A DNA stretch of 64,000 nt from Phoma sp. XZ068. Its lineage: Eukaryota > Ascomycota > Dothideomycetes > Pleosporales > Didymellaceae. Position 1 is the first letter of the stretch. Each line of letters opens with the position of its first letter. Of the stretch, positions 60,379 to 64,000 are shown piece after piece. The position numbers and the translations under genes were made by a program. The notes beneath the pieces are model-generated. The model made no database searches. It had not been told where the DNA came from and saw only the letters and a program-made list of their open reading frames with translations. The DNA lies in the NCBI GenBank assembly GCA_004835665.1, contig RBKR01000010.1, positions 1,178,001 to 1,242,000 on the forward strand, written 5' to 3'.

Positions 60379-63300
60379 TCAACGCCGACGCAGAAGTTCC
60401 TCCCGGCTCTGCAGCACCACATCGCTGTTCCGCGGGCTATCTCGATTACCTTGCACTACTTGAACCCAATGTAGTTCTTGAAGCAACTGATTGCTGACGC
60501 CTTTGTGCTCTATACCAATCAGTACTACGTTAGCTATTCTGCTTTGTAGGAAGATGTTATCTCTTTAAGGAACCCTTACCGATCTTCTTTGTTATGTTAG
60601 ATACCTGAAGCATGACGCCACTATCTGAATCCCATGGAAAACACTCTGGTTGGAAGAACCAAAGTATTCTTGTTACTAAGTTGGCTGCAAACATGGAGCT
60701 GTCCTTCTTTGCTCCTACGCTAAACTCCCGAGCTTTAGGTAGTACAGTAGGTGTTACTGATGAGGACGCCATTGTTAACACTAGCATAAGCATAACATCA
60801 CAGACCGGGTCACCTAAGCATTCGGCAAGATACTGTCGCGCTGTCTGGTAGTGCTCTAGTATACCCTGGTTGCCTGTCTTGAATACCTTTTCTTGTTGCC
60901 GAAACCCGTCCTCCACGAGCTGCGGTATTGCGTTGAAAGGTATCGCGCAGTCAAAGTCAACTACGCTCTTTCTTAGCAGCGATCGCTTGGCTCGGTGTTC
61001 CGCCTCGATCGCTGCCCGCTTGAGGCTGCCGGGTCTTGCCGCCATTGCTGACACGGACGGAGCTGAGCCCACCAGTCGAGTGACTCTATGGTAGCTCAGT
61101 CTTGACTGATACGAGCCTGGCAAACACTCAATTTGACATGCAAGCATACCCACAGTGATCGCGCCAATCCAATGATCTTTGCTCATCGCCTTCACCCCAG
61201 TGTGTCGCACAGCAGCGCGGAGCACAGAGAACCAAGTCGCGTTCTGTGAGCAGAACGATCTACCTGCCGACCGATCACTTTGCATGCAGCTATCGTACAG
61301 GTCTTTTGCGAAGTCTCGTCGCGTCCTGCACGACACAGCAGATTGTGGGACAGTCTCTTGCGACAAGAAGACCGGAAAAATCGACTCGTACTCTCTACGC
61401 CCTGTTAGCAGCTTGACAACCAACCACGAGAAATGGAACAACACACTCCCACGAGAAGGGGTTTTCACTCTGTGCCCATAGCTTCACTCGTTCTCGCTGG
61501 TCTTCTAACAACTGCAACGTCCCCTGGCCGTCGCTCGCTGTGTGGCTTCGACTGCCCTTGTTCAACCCGCGGTGGAACTGGTGCGTGACGAATGCAACCA
61601 TTTGAGGCTTCCACAGTTCTTGTAGCACCTCTTCGAGAAATTTAGCCGCACTCGTCGGCCCTTGCACCCCCAGCCCGCCAAGCTCGTTGAACCATACCTC
61701 ACTGTAACAGCTAGCTGCAACCCCTGGCCCGTAGTGGAAAGCGATGGATGCTATGTGCATCATAATCGGCCGTCCGTTCTCCCGTCGAGGCCATTGTGCT
61801 AGGCTAAGGTTGCCAGCGCCTTGCAGGTCCAGCATGCGGGGGTCGATGAACGGCCACCTACCCTGTTCGATGCCCTCGATCGTTCCTAGCGGCTGGAGCA
61901 CCGATCCCATCAAAGATCTTGGAAATCCGGTGAAGCAGTACCTGCCGAGGCGATCGAGTGCGGACACACCTTCTGCCAATGCGACACACAGTCCCTTGGA
62001 GCCAGCAGCCTCAAAGCGTGCATAGATACTGTCGATTGCCTGCGCGAACATGGCTCCAAAGGACGCCAGAACGCCTGGAAACACTGACGGGCGGAAGGAT
62101 CGGAAGAGACGTGTGTAGCATTGCGGTTCTTCGAGGAAGAGACGCATCAGCTGGAAGATAGGTCTAAGCACGGTAGAGAAACTCCGACTGCCGTCAGTCA
62201 GCCTCGAGACCTGCACGGAGAGCACTTGTTCCATCCTGAATGCGTGCTCCTCCTCGATTATTGCCCTTTCGATCCGCTGTCCTTCACGGACAAACGGCCT
62301 AGAAGACTCGGGGTTGTCGGGGGTCAGCTGTCCTCGCAGATGCTGCAGTAGACGATCCCGCTTAGCAGCCACTCGAGCAGATAGGTTTCCATCGCGATCA
62401 GGCAGCGCTAGAGCAGCGGTCGCGACTCCCTTGGTGACAAGCAAGTCGTCAGGCCCATGCCGAATGCTTCTTTTGATATTCGAATATCCCTGGAAGTACC
62501 CGTAGCTCAGCACGCCTGCTCCGTTGTGCTGATAGCTCATGTTCTCCTGCATGACTGCGAGGAGGTTGTCCATCAGGAACGCCGGAGGCCGCGGGGACGA
62601 AAAATTGCCGTATGCTGGGTGGAACGCAAGGGGGTAGAAGGTGAAGTCTCGCAGCCCTTGGTACTCTCGTAGAACCATGTTGCGGTCAGCGAGAAGACAG
62701 CGCGCCAGCTTGTTGTCTGGGTCCGGGGAATGTCCGTCCAGGCAGTTGATGTCTACTGCTAGAGCATAAGAGACCGCCTCGATGCTATCAAGAACGTACT
62801 TATCCTCAAGCTCAGTTCGACCCTGGTGCAGCCCACCCACAAATAGGTTCTGGTAGTCGTAGCTAGCTTGGGGAATCGCACTAGCTCCTGATGTACTGCC
62901 ACGGGATGGCTCGTTATACTCTGCGCTACCTCCTAGCTCAATAGCCTCTTCCTCAGAGTCAGACTCTTCTTCGACAGGCCGGAGTCGGGTTTCTTTGGGT
63001 ACAGCCCGCAGCTGGTTAGGTACGTCTATCTCAATGTTCGCCCCGTAGTCGTACGCATGGAAGGCTGGTTGGTTCTCTGTCCAAAACGTATCCTGTGTGC
63101 TCTGTCTCACGTGCTCCGGCCACCCTAGCATAAAAGCCTCTTGGAACGTCGTCCATTTGTTGAAGGTGATCTTTTGCGTGTGTGGGCCGTCTAATCTCCA
63201 AGACGGCTCCACGCCCTCCCCTAATAGCTCACCAATGAGGAAGATCTCCTTAATGTACGACGCGAGGAACTGGGCATGGCGGAGCTGTAGGGCACTACAT

Positions 63301-64000
63301 TGGGACGACGTCTCGCGGCGTTTTCGACGTTCGCTCCTCGACAGAAGCTCTTCAGGTGCGTTGGCGACGGGGTGCATGACGATGAACCAGGACTCCCGCG
63401 TTGCAGCCGTGGCCAACCGGAAGGTGCGGTTTTCCAAGTCAAACGACAGTCCGTGAACGTGCTTGTTGCTGTAGGAAGCCCGCCAGTTCTTGAAGCTGAT
63501 GGTTATGTTGTCGAAAAAGCGGCTGGATGGCCGTGAGATCGGCCTGAGCGGTCGTCCGACGATGATGAGAAGATCAAGGAAGAACGACGGTATGTACTCG
63601 TCCTCCAACGCAGCGGCTCGGGAGCCAGCCTTCCTGCTTCCGTAGTCGATCGTGTACCGCCTCTGCAGCATGTCGATAGCCTGGCTGCCGTCGAAAGATG
63701 TGCTCTTGGTGGTCGCGATGAACTCCTGCACTGTTGCGTCGTCAGTCGCTGTTTGCGTTTGCATACGCATGCAGTCCACTGCACACCAACACACATTTGA
63801 GTTTGTGGTCTCCTTTGGAATGATCAATCTTCCACGAGTACTGGTCTGCCGCCACCATCACCTGTTCCTCGTCCCCAAAGCTGCCCTCGCTGCAGTCGTC
63901 TCTGAGTTCTCCGGGCGACGCGTCGCCGTAGAGTCCATCTTCGTCTCCAGAACCATCATCATCGCTGTTGGCGCTTTGTTGCGTATCCGTCGGCTGCGTT
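60379..64000 (-). CDS. Large protein of unknown function, 5' end beyond the window
   Basis: Exons can be drawn at >64000-63793, 63725-61445, 61401-60580 and 60524-60379. Their introns are 67, 43 and 55 nt; the first carries ctgac and the last ctaac branch sites. Together they encode over 1,100 residues, and the frame is open to the right edge. The N-terminal exon is acidic (GSGDEDGLYGDASPGE). The middle contains HVHGLSFDLENRTFRLATAA, YIKEIFLIGELLGEGVEPSW and FWTENQPAFHAYDYGANI, followed by a Glu-rich linker. A long helical C-terminal half then follows. I recognise no domain. The 43-nt intron has a weak donor (gtgttg) and may instead be a frameshift. Proximity to TTAGGG repeats suggests a subtelomeric family. 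Confidence 0.55.

Noticed and set aside
1..64000. CRISPR arrays, bacterial operons, tRNA and rRNA genes
   Set aside because: The sequence is fungal; no regularly spaced repeats were seen, and no tRNA or rRNA could be recognised reliably by eye, though a tRNA could have been missed.

Overview
The window is genomic DNA of a filamentous ascomycete fungus, most likely Pezizomycotina and possibly a Dothideomycete. Genes carry 43-67 nt GT-AG introns with CTAAC/CTGAC-like branch sites. There are secreted hydrolases and oxidases, fungal-type F-box/BTB/RING proteins, Fot1/pogo-type transposases, a copia retrotransposon, and signs of repeat-induced point mutation (RIP). A short TTAGGG tract at 60029-60049 and telomere-linked-helicase (TLH) type genes suggest subtelomeric or accessory sequence. 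The species cannot be fixed from the sequence alone.

Layout. 1.7-3.9 kb: a complete, apparently intact pogo-type transposon with 55-60 bp inverted termini. 4.3-6.2 kb: a small F-box/2EXR-like protein and a decayed BTB gene. 7.9-12.2 kb: a mutated, stop-riddled gene fusing a tyrosine-recombinase-like module to a RecQ helicase; its helicase end abuts the C-terminal half of a patatin-like phospholipase. 12.9-14.8 kb: a broken DUF7580-like, kinase-related gene. 15.5-16.0 kb: a fold-back element. 16.3-17.8 kb: a lectin-like propeller protein. 18.1-20.7 kb: an open copy of the zinc-finger/tyrosine-recombinase-like module without the helicase. 20.9-25.0 kb: decayed transposase genes and one unassigned 481-residue ORF. 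26.0-27.3 kb: a MITE-like element and a pogo fragment.

27.6-37.8 kb is the most ordinary gene-bearing part. A secreted amidase, an FAD-linked oxidase, a secreted SMP-30-like propeller and an aldo/keto reductase all lie on the minus strand, with a truncated second reductase beyond them. This looks like a small catabolic or tailoring cluster. 39.0-40.5 kb holds a coiled-coil protein. 41.1-51.8 kb mixes an NLR-type hydrolase relic, three RING-finger genes (one broken), a LINE 3' end, a small secreted cysteine-rich protein, an F-box/LRR-like protein and a JmjC-like protein. 52.2-53.3 kb encodes an AA11-like lytic polysaccharide monooxygenase. 53.5-58.2 kb is a copia element with nearly identical LTRs. 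58.6-59.3 kb is a BTB protein.

Beyond the interstitial telomere tract, 60.4 kb to the window end holds most of a large protein of unknown function whose gene runs off the right edge. The most unusual content is the tyrosine-recombinase-like/RecQ family, present once as a mutated full-length copy and once as a helicase-free open frame. The large unknown gene beside the telomeric repeat comes second.
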